From Karstenula rhodostoma CBS 690.94 (taxonomy: Eukaryota > Ascomycota > Dothideomycetes > Pleosporales > Didymosphaeriaceae): a stretch of 64,000 nt of DNA. Within the stretch, counting starts at the first letter, position 1, and each line of letters starts with the position of its first letter. A program made the position numbers and the translations under genes. This document shows positions 43,701 through 57,509 of this stretch, piece by piece. Where the stretch lies: positions 208,842-272,841 of the forward strand of contig MU001512.1 in assembly GCA_010093485.1 (NCBI GenBank), written 5' to 3'. The notes under the pieces are model-generated. The model saw only the letters and a list, made by a program, of their open reading frames with translations. It was not told the origin of the DNA and ran no database searches.

Positions 43701-46700
43701 TTCTAATAGGTCTACCCTATAAATAATTAAGAGGTAGGCTTATAAAAGGCTATATATACTTCTAAATATAATATACTTACTTTTTATAAGTATTATACTT
43801 TATAGTAGCTCTATAAGGTAGGCCTAAGTATTAGTTATTATAGTATAAATTAGTAGTAGTCTAATTTTAATTACTCTAAAAAGTATCTATATAGTTATAA
43901 TAGATTTTTTAAAACTAAAGAATTTTTTATTTATAGTTAGGGTAGCTTTAGATATAGGTATTTTAGGCGCTCTAATATATTAGAAGTATAGTAGTATATT
44001 TAGCTTTATAAGCTCTTTAATTAAATACTTAATATATTTAAATAGAATAGATTTTTTTTATTTTTTCTTTTATTTTTCTTTTATTCTCTAGTTAAAAAGT
44101 ATTTTTTATAATTAAATCTAATAAATTTCTACTTACTTTACTTTTTCTATATCTATAATTATAAAACTTATATTTTAAAAGTTAAGTAGCTATATAAATT
44201 TAGTAAACTACTATTTTAATAATACTTTTATTAAACTATCTATAGGTATTTTATTTATTTTAAAATATAAAATTTTAAATAATCCCTTTATATACTTTTA
44301 TTATAGCTATATATTCTAGATATTAATATAGTAAAGGTATATAGTAATCCTTTTATTTTTTTTAATTACTAGTCTAATTATCTACTAGTTATTATAGTAG
44401 ATTTACTAGAGTAATCCTAAGTCTAGTATAAGTTTAGTAAAGAAGTATTTTAAAACTATTACTTCTTTACTAATATACTCTAGAATAAGAAGCTCTACTT
44501 TTATAGTTAAAATTATAATTATACTTTAATAAGCTATCTTCTATAGAATAGTACTACTAAATAGTAAAGTAATATATCTATAAAATAATTATCTTATTAG
44601 TAAATTATCTATAAAAGATATATCTCTATAAATAAGTAGGTCTAGACTATTATATTTACTAAACTAAATTACTTTTTAGCGCGTCTTATAAAGGTATAGA
44701 ATTATTTAATTAACTACTACTTTATACTTTATATTTAAGTTAGTAAGGAAAAAGGATAGCTTTAATATAGTAAATATAATATCTAGTTTTAGTATAATTA
44801 CTATATATAATACTAATCTAACCTTTTCTTAATAATTTTTAATCTACTATAGTAATACTTTACCTTTACTCTTTTTAAGCTTATTAATTAAGAGAGGAGT
44901 AGATAGGAAGCTACTAGTTTTATAAAGCTTAAATCTTTTTATAATTTTATTAATATATATATTATATATAAGTATAATTATCTAATTATCTTAGTCTCTA
45001 ATTACTTATACTCTAAAAAACTACTTAACTAGTCCCTTATCTTTAATTTTATATTTATTTATAACCTTATTCTATAGTATTTAAACTTATTCTCTATAGT
45101 TATTATAATATAGAAATAGTATATTATCTATATAGAATAGTACTAGAATTTTCTAATCTCTAGAAAGGAATAAATAAGACTCTTCCTTTAAAGCTTTAAA
45201 CCCTTTAGCTCTAAGTAAGTAGGAAAACTCTTTATACTAAAGAAGTAATAAGTCTTTTAAACTATAAAAAGCTTAATTTAATTTTATATATATTTCTAGT
45301 ATCTTAAACCTATTTAGAAGTTTATAGATTATAGAATTATCTACTATAATTATAATATTTAGGAATACTCCTATAATATTATATTATTTAATCTTAAGGT
45401 TAAATTTTATAGTAATTACTATTACTACTTAGAATAACTTTACTATAAATATAGTAGTATAGGTTAAGTATAGGGTATTCTTTAGTTAAAGGTTTCCTCT
45501 AACTATAATATAAACTTTATAGTTTTTAAACTAACTATTTTAATTAAGCTTATATATAAATACCTATTTTAATAAAAGTAGATATTCTATTACTTATAAT
45601 TAGAGTAGCTTTATCTAAGTTCCTTTCTACTATAGGGTAGTAATCCCTTTAATTATAGCCTACTTAAATAGCTTTCCTAAAGGATAGGAAAGTAAATATT
45701 TCTAAAGTATTAATTCTAGTAGTAGCTTATCTCTATATAAATAAGTTAGTAATATTACTAGTTTTAGTTTTTTAAGTATAGCTATTATAACTACTATATT
45801 TAGTATTTTATAGTTTTTATATTTATTTTAAGTTTTATTTACTTCTAGTATAAATATATATATAAAGTTAATCTAGAAACTATTTTTTAAAAATAGATCT
45901 ACTATTAGTATATATATACTAAAATTTAATCTACCCTTTAGTTAATTATTATAATTTATATTTTATTATCTTAATCTTTAAACTAGTAAATACCTATTTA
46001 TTAGTTAGTTAATCTTAAATATCTTTTCTTAAAGTTATTTACTTATCTTATTTACTATAGGGAAGATATACTATTATCTTTAGTTTACTAGTAGATTTTC
46101 TATTTTATCTAGTAGTATAGAGTTAGTTATACTAAATTAAAAGGTAGTAGTAGGGTTTTAAAGCTTCTACTCTAGGGAAATATTATTCTAAAACTCTAGT
46201 TTACTAGCTCTTTTAGTTAAATTTTAATTCTAGTAGCTTCTAGTATTTTTATAATTATATTAATTAGTTTCTATAATATCTAGCTATAGTATTATATTTA
46301 GGGTTATAAGTCCTATACTTAAATCTTAGCCTATATAAATTCCTAACTACTAGCTAGCTATACCTATAGCTTATATAGTAATTAGTATTATTACTTTCTA
46401 ATTCCTTAGCTAACTATTCTTAGAATCTATCTACTCTAATTCTTTATCTCTAAGTAATTACTTAGTATTCTTAATTCTTATAGTACTCGCGTACTTATTT
46501 AAACTAAAAGTAAGATTAATTATATTAAATATATCTTCTAGATTATTAACTTTATTCTTATAAATACTTTTTATAATTTTTAAAGCTTTTACCTTTAAAA
46601 GCTTAACTTTATATACTCCCTAGTAGAAGATTATCTTATTAAATATAATATTCCTAGTTATAATTACTTAATTAAGTATAGGAACCTATATTTTATAAAT

Positions 46701-49370
46701 ATTAAAAGTTTAATAATCTATTAAATATCTAATATAAGCTCTTAGATTTATTTTAAATCCCTTTCTATTATATCTAGCTTCGCGATTCTTTATTAGAGAA
46801 TATACTTAGTATCTATAGGTATAAATTCTACTCTAGTCTAGGTAGAGATCTACTATTATATATCTTATAATTACTAGCTTATAGTACTAAAAGTATTATT
46901 AGAACTAGCTATTTAATACTTTATTTAGTAATTAAAAGCTATATACTATACTTAGGCTTATATTATATAGCTAAACTACTATATCTATAATTTCTAGCTA
47001 TAGTTTTATTAGTAGATTTATACTAGATCTTATTTTTACTATTTATTTAATTAGCTCTTTTCTAGCTTACTCTACTAAACTATTAGTTTTATATATATAA
47101 GGTAGTAAAAGGTTAATTATAATTTCTTTTTTAATTACCTATTCCTTATATTATAATATCCCTTACTATAGAAATATTATTATATTATTATTCTACTAGA
47201 TTTATATAATTTAGAGCTAGTACTTATTCTTTATAAAGGTTAATAGGTATTTTATTAATTATAGAATCTCTAAAAGTATCTTCCCTTATAAATTAAAATT
47301 ATAAAACTTTCTACTAAATTCTTCCTTTATTATAAGAATCTAAGATTTAAGTATTTACCCTTACTCTATATTAAATAGGTCCTATATAATATAGTAGAAT
47401 AGATATAATAAATACTTATATAGTTATTATAAAATTACCTTACTTATATATATAACTATATAATACTTATATTCTTATTATTATATTCCCTTAATTAATA
47501 TACTATATATACTAGAAACTAAAGCTTATAAAGCCTTTTTTCTAAGGTATCCTAATTACTTATACTATAGTTCTTTACTATTTAAGTAGGAGATATTCTC
47601 TTTTAATAGTCTAGATAGTTAAATTATATTTATAATAATAGAATAAGAGTATATAGGCTTATATTTAAAAAAAGTAAGGTTATACTTATACTATAGGTTT
47701 ACTATTATAATACTTTATTTAATTATTTTAATCCTTAGAATATTATCTAAGCTAAAATACTAAATACTAACTTTCTTAAGTTAAGCTTCTAAGATAATAT
47801 TTATATAAAAGTTCTTAACTACTTTTATATTTTTAAGTAGTAGATTCTCTAATTATTTCCTATTCTTACTATAAAGAATATTTTTAATTAGGTAATTTCC
47901 TATTTCTAAGATAGATAGAGCTTAAATTTCTACTTTAACTTAGTCTTCTATAATTACTTTCTTAAAAGAACTAGTAACTAGAAGGTTCTAATTATTAATA
48001 AAATAAATAATAACTATACTATTTAGAATTATATTCTTAGAAAGTAGGTAAAGATTCTATATTATATTATAAATTCTATTCTTAGAAACTTTACTTAGAA
48101 AGTTAATTAGATTAATAAGAGCTACTATAATACTACTAGGATAATTAATAATAAACTACTTCTTATTACTTATTTTCTAATTAGTACTATTAATTTTAGT
48201 TTATAGCTTTAACTATTATAAGAGTTTTAAATAACTTAAGATCTTATTTTACTCTTTATTAGAAAGGTTAAATATTTAGGATCTATTAATTAGAGTACTA
48301 ATAATAGTTATCTATAAGTATTAGTATTTAATTAATTACTATTTATATTAGATATTCTTATAGGGGTAGTTAAAATAATTATTATTCTATATATTATTAA
48401 ATAATTCCCTATTAGACTTAATAGTTTAACTATTAAATATTATATAGATACTAGTCCTTTTATAATTAAGGTAAAGTAATTATTTCTAAATTAGTACTAA
48501 AAATACCTTTCTAATTTTAGAAAGTATTATTATAGGCCTTTTAAGTATCTTATTAAGTAGGATTTATTACTTAATTAAGTAGGACTACTTAGGGGTAATT
48601 TTCTTACCTAAAGCTTTAAGGAAATTATAGATTATAAGTACTCCTTTAGTTTCTTTAACTAAGTATATAATTACTTTATAGTAGAAAAGCTACTATTTTT
48701 TAAACTAGATCTCTTAATTCTACTATCTACTCTTTACTTTATTAAGATAAGTATAATACTATATTTAAATAAGATTTTTAGTTACTCTTTTAGTAGATAC
48801 TAGATTATTCTTTAGTATATAAAGTAGATATTATAAGGTAGATTTATTATCTTTAACTATATTAATTATTACTAGAGTAAGAAGATCTTAGGAGATAATA
48901 GTATAAATCTAATTCTAGAGATTTTATAATTTAGAATAGTATATCTATTAGTTAGAGACTATAATATAATATTCTATAATTTTTAAAATATAACTTTCCT
49001 TATCCTTTTTATATAATTTAAATTTTTACTTATAATCTTTAAGGTTATCTAAAGTAACTAGTTAGTATAGTTCCTCTAGAATAACTAGTTAAATAGGGTA
49101 ATTATCCTTAATTAAGGGGACTATTAGACTATCTAGATTAATTTTAGACTAAATATCTTTAGAGTTTACTTAGAAATATAAGCTTATATACTAATAAGGC
49201 TAGCTTATTTAATTAATAAGCTAGGTTTAAGTAACTAGAATAGTTAAATTACTTATAGTTTTATTAAATAAAGAAGGCTTTTAGTGTAATAGGAGAATCT
49301 AAAAGGATATATTTAAGTAGTAAAGTATATAAAAAAAATTATTTTATATTCTAAGTACTAGACTTATAAC

Positions 49371-49576
49371 TATAGTAGAGAAAAGGAGTTTAAATATCCC
49401 TTTATTTAGGGAGTAAATTAATTAGATTACTATATAAGAAAAGATTACTAGAAAGACTAGTTATATACTATACTTATCCTAAATTAGTTTAGTACTTAGG
49501 TTAAGGTACTCCTTATCACGGCTAATTAGAGCTCTATAAATCCTAATATTACTAAGTATTATTTATATTCTTAATA
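49371..49576 (-). repeat. 5' LTR of copia copy A
   Basis: A 206-bp repeat from TATAGTAGAGAAAAGG to ATTCTTAATA, followed by the target duplication ATTTC. Confidence 0.88.
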
Positions 49577-52500
49577 ATTTCTAATTATAATAATTTTAGA
49601 AGTTTTATAATAAAATCTATTATTATACTTTACTATAATTATTTTACTATAAATAGTAGTTATAAAAGTTTATAAGACTTATATCTTTTAGATTTATTTT
49701 TATAGTAAACTAAATAGTTACTTATCTCTATTATAACTAATTACTTAAACTTAGAAATAGTATATTTATTTATAATATAATATATTATTTTTTTAATATT
49801 TAGGTATTCCTATTTTCTAGATTTATATAGTCTTCTAATTAGAATAGGTATATATTTATTATTAATAATAATCTACTATTAATAGTCTTATCTAGTTTTA
49901 TTAAAACTATATTTAAAGAGATTATATTCCTCTTTCTAGTCTTAATTAAATTTCTAGTAGCCCTAGAAATCTTATACTTCTAGTTCTATATATCTTAGAC
50001 TAACTATCTATACTTTAATTTTTAACTAATTATACTTAAATATACTATTTTTATATTTATATAGTACTATATTATATAGCTTAACCTTATTTTTAGTTAA
50101 GTCTAATTATCTATTTAAGGTATCTACTATACTATTAAAAATTCTAAATTAATAATAAATTATAAAATTAAAATTTACTAAGAATTCTACCTATTATATT
50201 TATTATTAATTAAGTTTCTTTATTAATATAAAGCTAGTAAGGTTCTAGTAATCTATCTATATCTCTACCTTAAAATAGACTTCTATAAGCTATACTTTCT
50301 ATTATTTAAAAATATTTACTATTACTAGTAGTTCCTTATTATAAATATTATAGTTAAGTTCTACTCTTAAAAACTTCTATAAATAGTAGAATACTAGTCT
50401 CTATTTTCTATTTTTATTTAGTTATAAAAGAATTACTTCTAATATATAGTTAAATATATTTATTTTAACCCTAGCTAGTTTTTATAGATTAAATATTTAT
50501 AGAAGTAGGGCTATTAGAAATATTACTTATAATTTTCTAAATATCTTTAATAGCTTCCCTTAAATTAGCTATATAATTTTATTATTACTTTTCTTTATAA
50601 GATTTATTAGTAGTATAGTAGTTTTAGAATAGTTCTTTATAAACTTTTAATAAAAGTTAATAAACCCTAGAAAGGACTAGATATTCTTTACTAACTTAGA
50701 AACTAGCTATTTCTATATAGTAGTAACCTTTTTTAAATCTATTAATATACCTTCCCTTAAAATAATAAATTCTAAGTACTTTATTTTAATAATATAAAAC
50801 TTATACTTATCTAAATAAAGAAGTAACTAATATTTCTTTATTTTTTTAAATACTTTTTTTATATATCTAATATATTCCTCTAGTATTCTAGTAGAGTAGA
50901 TAAGTATATTATTAAGGTATATTATATAAAATATATCTAAGTATTTATATAGTATTTTATTAATAATTATCTAAAATATTATAGAGGTATTTATTAATCT
51001 AAATAGTATAATCTAATATTTATAGAGACTATATTTAGTTCTAAATACTATCTTTTATTTATACCCTTTAACTATTTATATATAATAATATCTATTATAT
51101 ATATTAAATTTTATAAATTATTTAGCTCTCTAGAATTAATCTATAAGCTTTATAATTAAGGATAATAGATATTAATTCTTAATTATAATATTATTTAGCT
51201 ATCTATAATCTATATAGAGTTATAATTTACTATTCTTCTTAAATATTTATAGAATTAAGAAAGCTATAGAATTATAACTTTTCTAAATATATTTCTATTC
51301 TAGGTTTTTTTATAAGTACTCTTATACTTCTTTTTTTTAGTCTATTAATATTAGTTTTAGCTATTCTAGTTATAATTTTATATCCTTTTCTAAAGGTATC
51401 TTATAATTCTATTCCTAGTAATCTAGTAGTTCTTCCCTTTTAATTTCTTTAAAGAGTTTTATATATTCCTTATATTCTAGTAGAATTATTAATAGTTTTT
51501 TTATAATCTAGAGATTTAAGTATTATATCTAGATAATTTATACTTATCCTAGGTTTTCTTTTAGAATTTTAATAATTTTAGTAACTAAAGTCTCCTTAGT
51601 CTATTATTATATAGCCTACTTAGTTAAAATATCTAAAGTTTTTAATTTTACTTTCTATAGATATTTTATACTAGTAATCTATAATATTAATTCTTAGTTA
51701 TATATTATTTAACTTTTCTAGTTAATATCTAGATTATTCTCTAATAACTAGTTATAGTTTATAATAGCTTTTAGACTTTCTATATCTATTATAGTAAAGT
51801 TATATTAGCTTTTAAATCCTTTAATATCTACTAGTAATAGTAATATCTTAAAGTATAACTAGTTTTTACTATACTCTTAAAAAAATATTTTATTTACTAT
51901 TTTTAATTAGACTAGCTCTACCTTATTTTAATATAATAAGTTATATTTCTTTACTACTCTAGATAAGATTAGATATCTAGTAGTACTAGAGTCTATTAAT
52001 ATATTTACTTAAAATCCTTTAATTATAACTTATTTTTTTATATAAAGTTCTATAACCCTATTATTTTTATTTATTTTTTAAGCCTTTAGAATATTTTTAC
52101 TAACTTAGCTTATTATCTAGTAGTATTCTAGTTTTTTAATATTATTTATATCTTAACCTATAGTTTTTCTAGATACCTATAATTATTATAGAGGGGGTAA
52201 TTAGTATAATATAGTTTTATAGTATACCTTTTTATTAGTTTTAGATAAGCTTAGAGATCCCTAGAATAATTCTAGATTATATACCTCTAATATTTTTCTA
52301 TTTTTATTACCCTTATAATTTTCCCTTTATTAACCTTATTTTAGTACTTTAAATATCTAGTAATTATATATTTAAAGAAATATTTTTTTTTATAATCTTT
52401 ATTATTTTAGTTATATATAGTAGCTTCCTTTTTACTTAAGTATCTTAGATACTATTCTAGATAGTTATAGTAGTACTATTTAATTTTATATATATATTAT

Positions 52501-52811
52501 ATTTTATTTTTAGTTAGATAAATAGTTTTTTTATACTTATAGAGTATTTTTATATCTTCTAAGTTTTTTTCTATTAGTTAGTAATATATAGTATACTTTT
52601 ATCTCTAATATTTAGAATAGCTTTCTATATAGTATTATTACTATTCTAATATATTATAATTATATAATTATTACTCTAATTAGTAGATATAGTATTATAT
52701 TTCTAAATAGTTTTTCTTTAGAAGTTTTTTATAGTTTAGTTATCTAGAGGCTTTAGCTATATTAGTTTTTTCTTTCTTATAGTATCTATAACTATTATAG
52801 TTATAGTATTA
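49577..52811 (-). mobile_element. Ty3/gypsy element, protease-RT-RNase H part, RIP-mutated
   Basis: On the minus strand a retropepsin-like ILIDSSTTRYLI appears near 51,960-52,010, a reverse-transcriptase core YLNNILIYS (from YLDDILIYS) near 50,886-50,930, and an RNase H motif YNKELLVIV near 50,312-50,350. The order protease, RT, RNase H, then integrase beyond the copia insertion is the gypsy order. Many stops and D-to-N changes reflect RIP. The left end is cut by copia copy A and the right end by copia copy A', so no own LTR is seen on the right. Confidence 0.75.
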
Positions 52812-53017
52812 TATAGTAGAGAAAAGGAGCTTAAATATCCCTTTATTTAGGGAGTAAATTAATTAGATTACTATATAAAAAAAGATTACTAGAAAGGCTA
52901 GTTATATACTATACTTATTCTAAATTAGTTTAGTACTTAGATTAAAATACCCCTTATTATAGCTAATTAGAGCTCTATAAACTTTAATATTACTAAGTAT
53001 TATTTATATTCTTAATA
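52812..53017 (-). repeat. 3' LTR of copia copy A'
   Basis: A 206-bp LTR of the same family, from TATAGTAGAGAAAAGG to TTCTTAATA, in the same orientation as the LTRs of copy A. Confidence 0.85.
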
Positions 53018-55591
53018 TACCCCCTAGGTAAATAGTACTTATTATTTATTTACTAGTAGAATTTAATTATTTAGATTAGTTTCCCTTTAGAAATATATAG
53101 TTTAGACTATAATTTTCTACTTATATTATACTATTATTAGTATTATAATACTAATTAGCTAAAGTAAAAGTTTTCTAGTATTTAATATAGTACTTATAAA
53201 TAGTAGTAGCCTTATAATTAGATATAATAAGTAATAGTAAATAAAGTAAATAATTATTATATAGTATAAACTAGTAGAGGTAGATAAAATAAAAAAATAT
53301 TTTTTATACCTTTTAAACTTTTCTTCTTTATTTCTATTATCCTATCTTATAGTATATTCTTACCTTTTACTTTTTAATACTCTACTTATATCTTTTAAAT
53401 AGCTAATAATATTACTAAAGCTTATACTACTAAAATATATAAATAAAAAAAGAGACTTAAAACTAAATAAGTAACTATTACTAAAAGATTTACTATAACT
53501 CCTTAAATAATTTATTAATTTAATTACTCTCTTATTTAGTCTATTTTCTATACTTCTAACTAAGTTCCTCTATTAGTATTATATATTTCTTTAGTTATAG
53601 AAGAAGAGTATATTAGGGCTATTTAGCTAATAAGTTATTTTAGCTACTTAATAAGTATTTTAAATAGTAGATTAGATAGTCTCTACTATAATATTATAAA
53701 TTAGTAAATAGGGTATTACTTTTACTATTATATATACTTATATAAATTAATATAAGCTAGATTCTCTATTTATTTAGTTAAGTATTATTAATTATTATAA
53801 TTTATTATTTCTAACTATATATATAATATACTTTATCCTATTCTATAATAATTTAAACTCTAGTATAAACTTTTTTTATCTTTTTTATTATTTAGATTTT
53901 TACTAATTATATATAGGCTTATAAGGTTAATTATTTATAATAGTATATTTAAGCTATATTAAAGAATTAAAATAAAAGTTAAGAGACCCTTCTTATACTT
54001 TTATAAAATTCTTACTTAATAATTAACTCTTTTTTTATTTTTTTTACTTTTATCCCTACTTTATCTATTTTTATTCTATCTCTACCTATTTCTATTCCTA
54101 TTTTTATTTCTACTTCTTTTACTTTTATTTCTACTTTTACTACTTCTATTTCTACTCTATCTATTTTCTAATAAGTCTATTTTATAGATAATTAGAAAGT
54201 AGATTTATAGAAAACTATATATACTTCTAAATATAGTATATCTATTTTTTATATATACTATACTTTATAGTAACTCTATAAAATAGGTTTAAATATTAGT
54301 TATTATAGTATAGATTAGTAATAATCTAACTTTAATTACTTTAAGAAGTATCTATATAATTATAATAGATTTTTTAAAACTAAGGAATTTTTTATTTATA
54401 GTTAGGGTAGTTTTAGATATAGGTATATTAGGTATTCTAATATATTAAAAGTATAATAGTATACTTAGCTTTATAAGCTCTTTAATTAGATATTTAATAT
54501 ATTTAAGTAAAATAGATTTTTTTTATTTTTCTTTTATTTTTCTTTTATTCTCTAGTTAAAAAGTACTTTTTATAATTAAATCTAATAAATTTCTACTTAC
54601 TTTATTTTTTTTATATCTATAATTATAAAACTTATATCTTAAAGATTAAATAGTTATATAAATTTAGTAAACTACTACTTTAATAATACTTTTATTAAAC
54701 TATTTATAGGTATTTTACTTATTTTAAAATATAAAATTTTAAATAATCCCTTTATATACTCTTATTATAGCTATATATTCTAGATATTAATATAGTAAAA
54801 ATATATAGTAATTTTTTTATTTTTTCTAATTACTAGTCTAATTATTTACTAGTTATTATAGTAGATTTACTAGAGTAATCCTAAGTCTAGTATAAATTTA
54901 ATAAAAAAGTACTTTAAAACTATTACTTCTTTACTAATATACTTTAGAGTAAGAAGCTCTATTTTTATAGTTAAAGTTATAATTATACTTTAGTAAGCTA
55001 CCTTCTATAGAATAGTGCTACTAAATAATAAAGTAATATACCTATAGAATAATTATCTTATTAGTAGATTATTTATAAAAGATATATTTTTATAAATAAG
55101 TAGGTCTAGACTATTATATCTACTAAACTAAATTACTTTCTAGTATATCCTATAAAAGTATAGAATTATTTAATTAACTACTACTTTATACTTTATATTT
55201 AGGTTAGTAAGGAAGAAGGATAGTTTTAATATAGTAAATATAATATCTAGTTATAGTATAATTACTATATATAATACTAATTTAATTTTTTCTTAATAAC
55301 TTTTAATTTACTATAGTAATACTTTACCTTTACTCTTTTTAAGTTTATTAATTAAGAGAGGAGTAGGTAGAAAACTACTAGTTTTATAAAGTTTAAATCT
55401 TTTTATAATCTTATTAATATATATATTATATATAAGTATAATTATTTAATTATCTTAATCTCTAATTACTTATACTCTAAAAAACTATTTAACTAGTCTC
55501 TTATTTTTAATTTTATATTTATTTATAATCTTATTCTATAGTATTTAAGCTTACTCTCTATAGTTATTATAATATAGAAGTAGTATATTAT
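52812..55591 (-). mobile_element. Copia copy A', 3' part, truncated by copy C
   Basis: This starts with an LTR (52,812-53,017) like those of copy A, followed by 2.6 kb closely matching 42,554-45,130. It ends exactly within the reverse-transcriptase core, where copy C begins in the opposite orientation. The missing 5' part would lie beyond the window. Confidence 0.82.
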
Positions 55592-55797
55592 TATTAAGAA
55601 TATAAATAATACTTAGTAATATTAGGGTTTATAGAGCTTTAATTAGCTATAATAAGGGGTACCTTAACCTAAGTACTAAACTAATTTAGAATAAGTATAG
55701 TATATAACTAGCCTTTTTAGTAATTTTTTCTTATATAGTAATCTAATTAATTTACTCCCTAAATAAAGGGATATTTAAGCTCCTTTTCTCTACTATA
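55592..55797 (+). repeat. 5' LTR of copia copy C
   Basis: A 206-bp LTR in inverted orientation to copies A and A', from TATTAAGAATATAAAT to TTTTCTCTACTATA. Confidence 0.85.
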
Positions 55798-56197
55798 GTT
55801 ATAAGCCTAGTACTTAAAATATAGAATAATTCTCCCTATATACTTTACTACTTAAATATACCCTCTTAGGTTCTCCTATTATACTAAAAGCCTTCTTTAT
55901 TTAATAAAGCTATAAGTAATTTAATTATTCTAGTTATTTAGACCTAGCTTATTAATTAAATAAACTAACCTTATTAGTTTATAAGCTTATATTTCTAAGT
56001 AAACTCTAAAGGTATTTAGTCTAAAATTAATCTAAATAGTCTAATAGTCCCTTTAATTAAGGATAATTACCCTATTTAACTAGTTATTCTAGAGGAACTA
56101 TACTAACTAGTTACTTTAGATAACCTTAAAGATTATAAATAGGAGCTTAAATTATATAAAAAGGATAAAGAAAGCTATATTTTAAGGATTATAGAAT

Positions 56198-57509
56198 TAA
56201 ATATAATACTTCGCGAGCTTAGGTAAGCCGCAGTAAAACTTAATAAAGGAACTTAGTAGGGTGCTAAAATATAAATATTTTAAATAGCTTAAAAGTTATA
56301 GGTTATCCTCCTCTAGCGGGCTTTTACCTATATAAAGGCTGGGCTAGGTATATATATCTCTTATAATTAGATCTAAATTAGATACACGCTAAGTAGTTAT
56401 AGGGTACTTATAATTTAGAGTAAGTTAATTAGCTACTAGTATTAAATATTAGTATTATTATTAATCAGTTAGTTACCTTAATAATAGGATAATAGGTAAG
56501 AAGCTATACTATCCTCTATATAGTATTATATAATATAGTTATCTATTATCTACTACCTCTATTATCTCTATACTATATACTATATTTATTAGGCCTTATT
56601 AAGTATTAAACGCCTTTATCTTTTCTTACTATATCTATTACTATAGCGTTTCTAGTCTAGTCTATTATTAATAGCTAAATATATAATAACTTTATAAAAG
56701 TTAAGGTAGTTAAGTACCTATTAGAAGACTACCTAGCTATTTATATCTAGATTATAGATAATTATTTTAAGATCTTAGAGTATTAGTTACTAGTAGAAGG
56801 TAACTTTCTAGAATTCCTTATACTAGTCTTCTTCTAATCCCTTCTTAAGAGCCTAGTTACTCTAGGATATAGAGCTATAGCTAACAAGGCTAAAGATATA
56901 TAGAACTATATTATTAAAGGGGAGGGTAACCTAAGTTTAGTAGATTCTCTACTTATAAAGAGCTTCTCCTACTACTACTAAAAGTAGACTATAGAGTTAT
57001 AAAACTTATTTAAATATATATATAAGGTATAGAATAAGTAGAAGTATAAGTAAAAGAGGTAAGTACTAAGTAAATTCTATACTTTATTATTATTAAGCGC
57101 GCTACTAACTCTAGGGATAGGTATTATATTAAGGCTAGTAGTATATATAGATAATAGTATATAGTTCTCTTTTCTCTTATAGATAGTAGTAATACCTAAT
57201 AGGGTATATAGTATTTCTTTATTATAAGGCGCGTAGGCTGGGTATATATATATCTTAATATTAGTAGTTACTATAAGCGTTATTATTATTATTATAATAG
57301 TATATTATAGCTTATAGGCGTTAGTAGAATTAGATAAAAAAATATAGCTAACTAAATCTATAATTCTAATTAAGACTAGCGTTATTATCGGTAATTAGAG
57401 AAAGTTTAGATAAAAACGCGGTATATATAGGAATAATATAAAGTAATATAAATTACTAAAAATATATAGTAGAGTAGTTTAAGTAACCCCTCTTACTTAG
57501 GAGGGAAGA
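56198..57509 (+). other. Copy-C-specific segment, less mutated than its surroundings
   Basis: This 1,312-bp segment is absent from copy A at the matching place. It is bounded by ATTATAGAAT on both sides (56,188-56,197 and 57,510-57,519). It contains several CpG-containing words (CGCGAG, GCCGCA, GCGCGC) and some CpA/TpG, unlike the rest of the element. A gag-like reading frame appears to run into it from the left (RIIELNIILRELRQ across the junction). It is therefore either the element's own gag region, deleted from copy A, or a separate insertion. Confidence 0.7.

Larger units (their letters stand above)
42348..49576 (-). mobile_element. Complete Ty1/copia LTR retrotransposon (copy A), RIP-mutated, inserted in gypsy
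   Basis: Two 206-bp direct LTRs bound 7.2 kb, flanked by the 5-bp duplication ATTTC (42,343-42,347 and 49,577-49,581). Coding is on the minus strand: a reverse-transcriptase core YIDNIL (from YVDD) lies near 45,120-45,140 and RNase H at about 44,525-44,640. Integrase lies upstream of the RT, the copia order. All frames are broken. LTR ends read TA...TA instead of TG...CA. Compared with copy C it lacks a 1.3-kb segment near its gag region. Confidence 0.88.
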
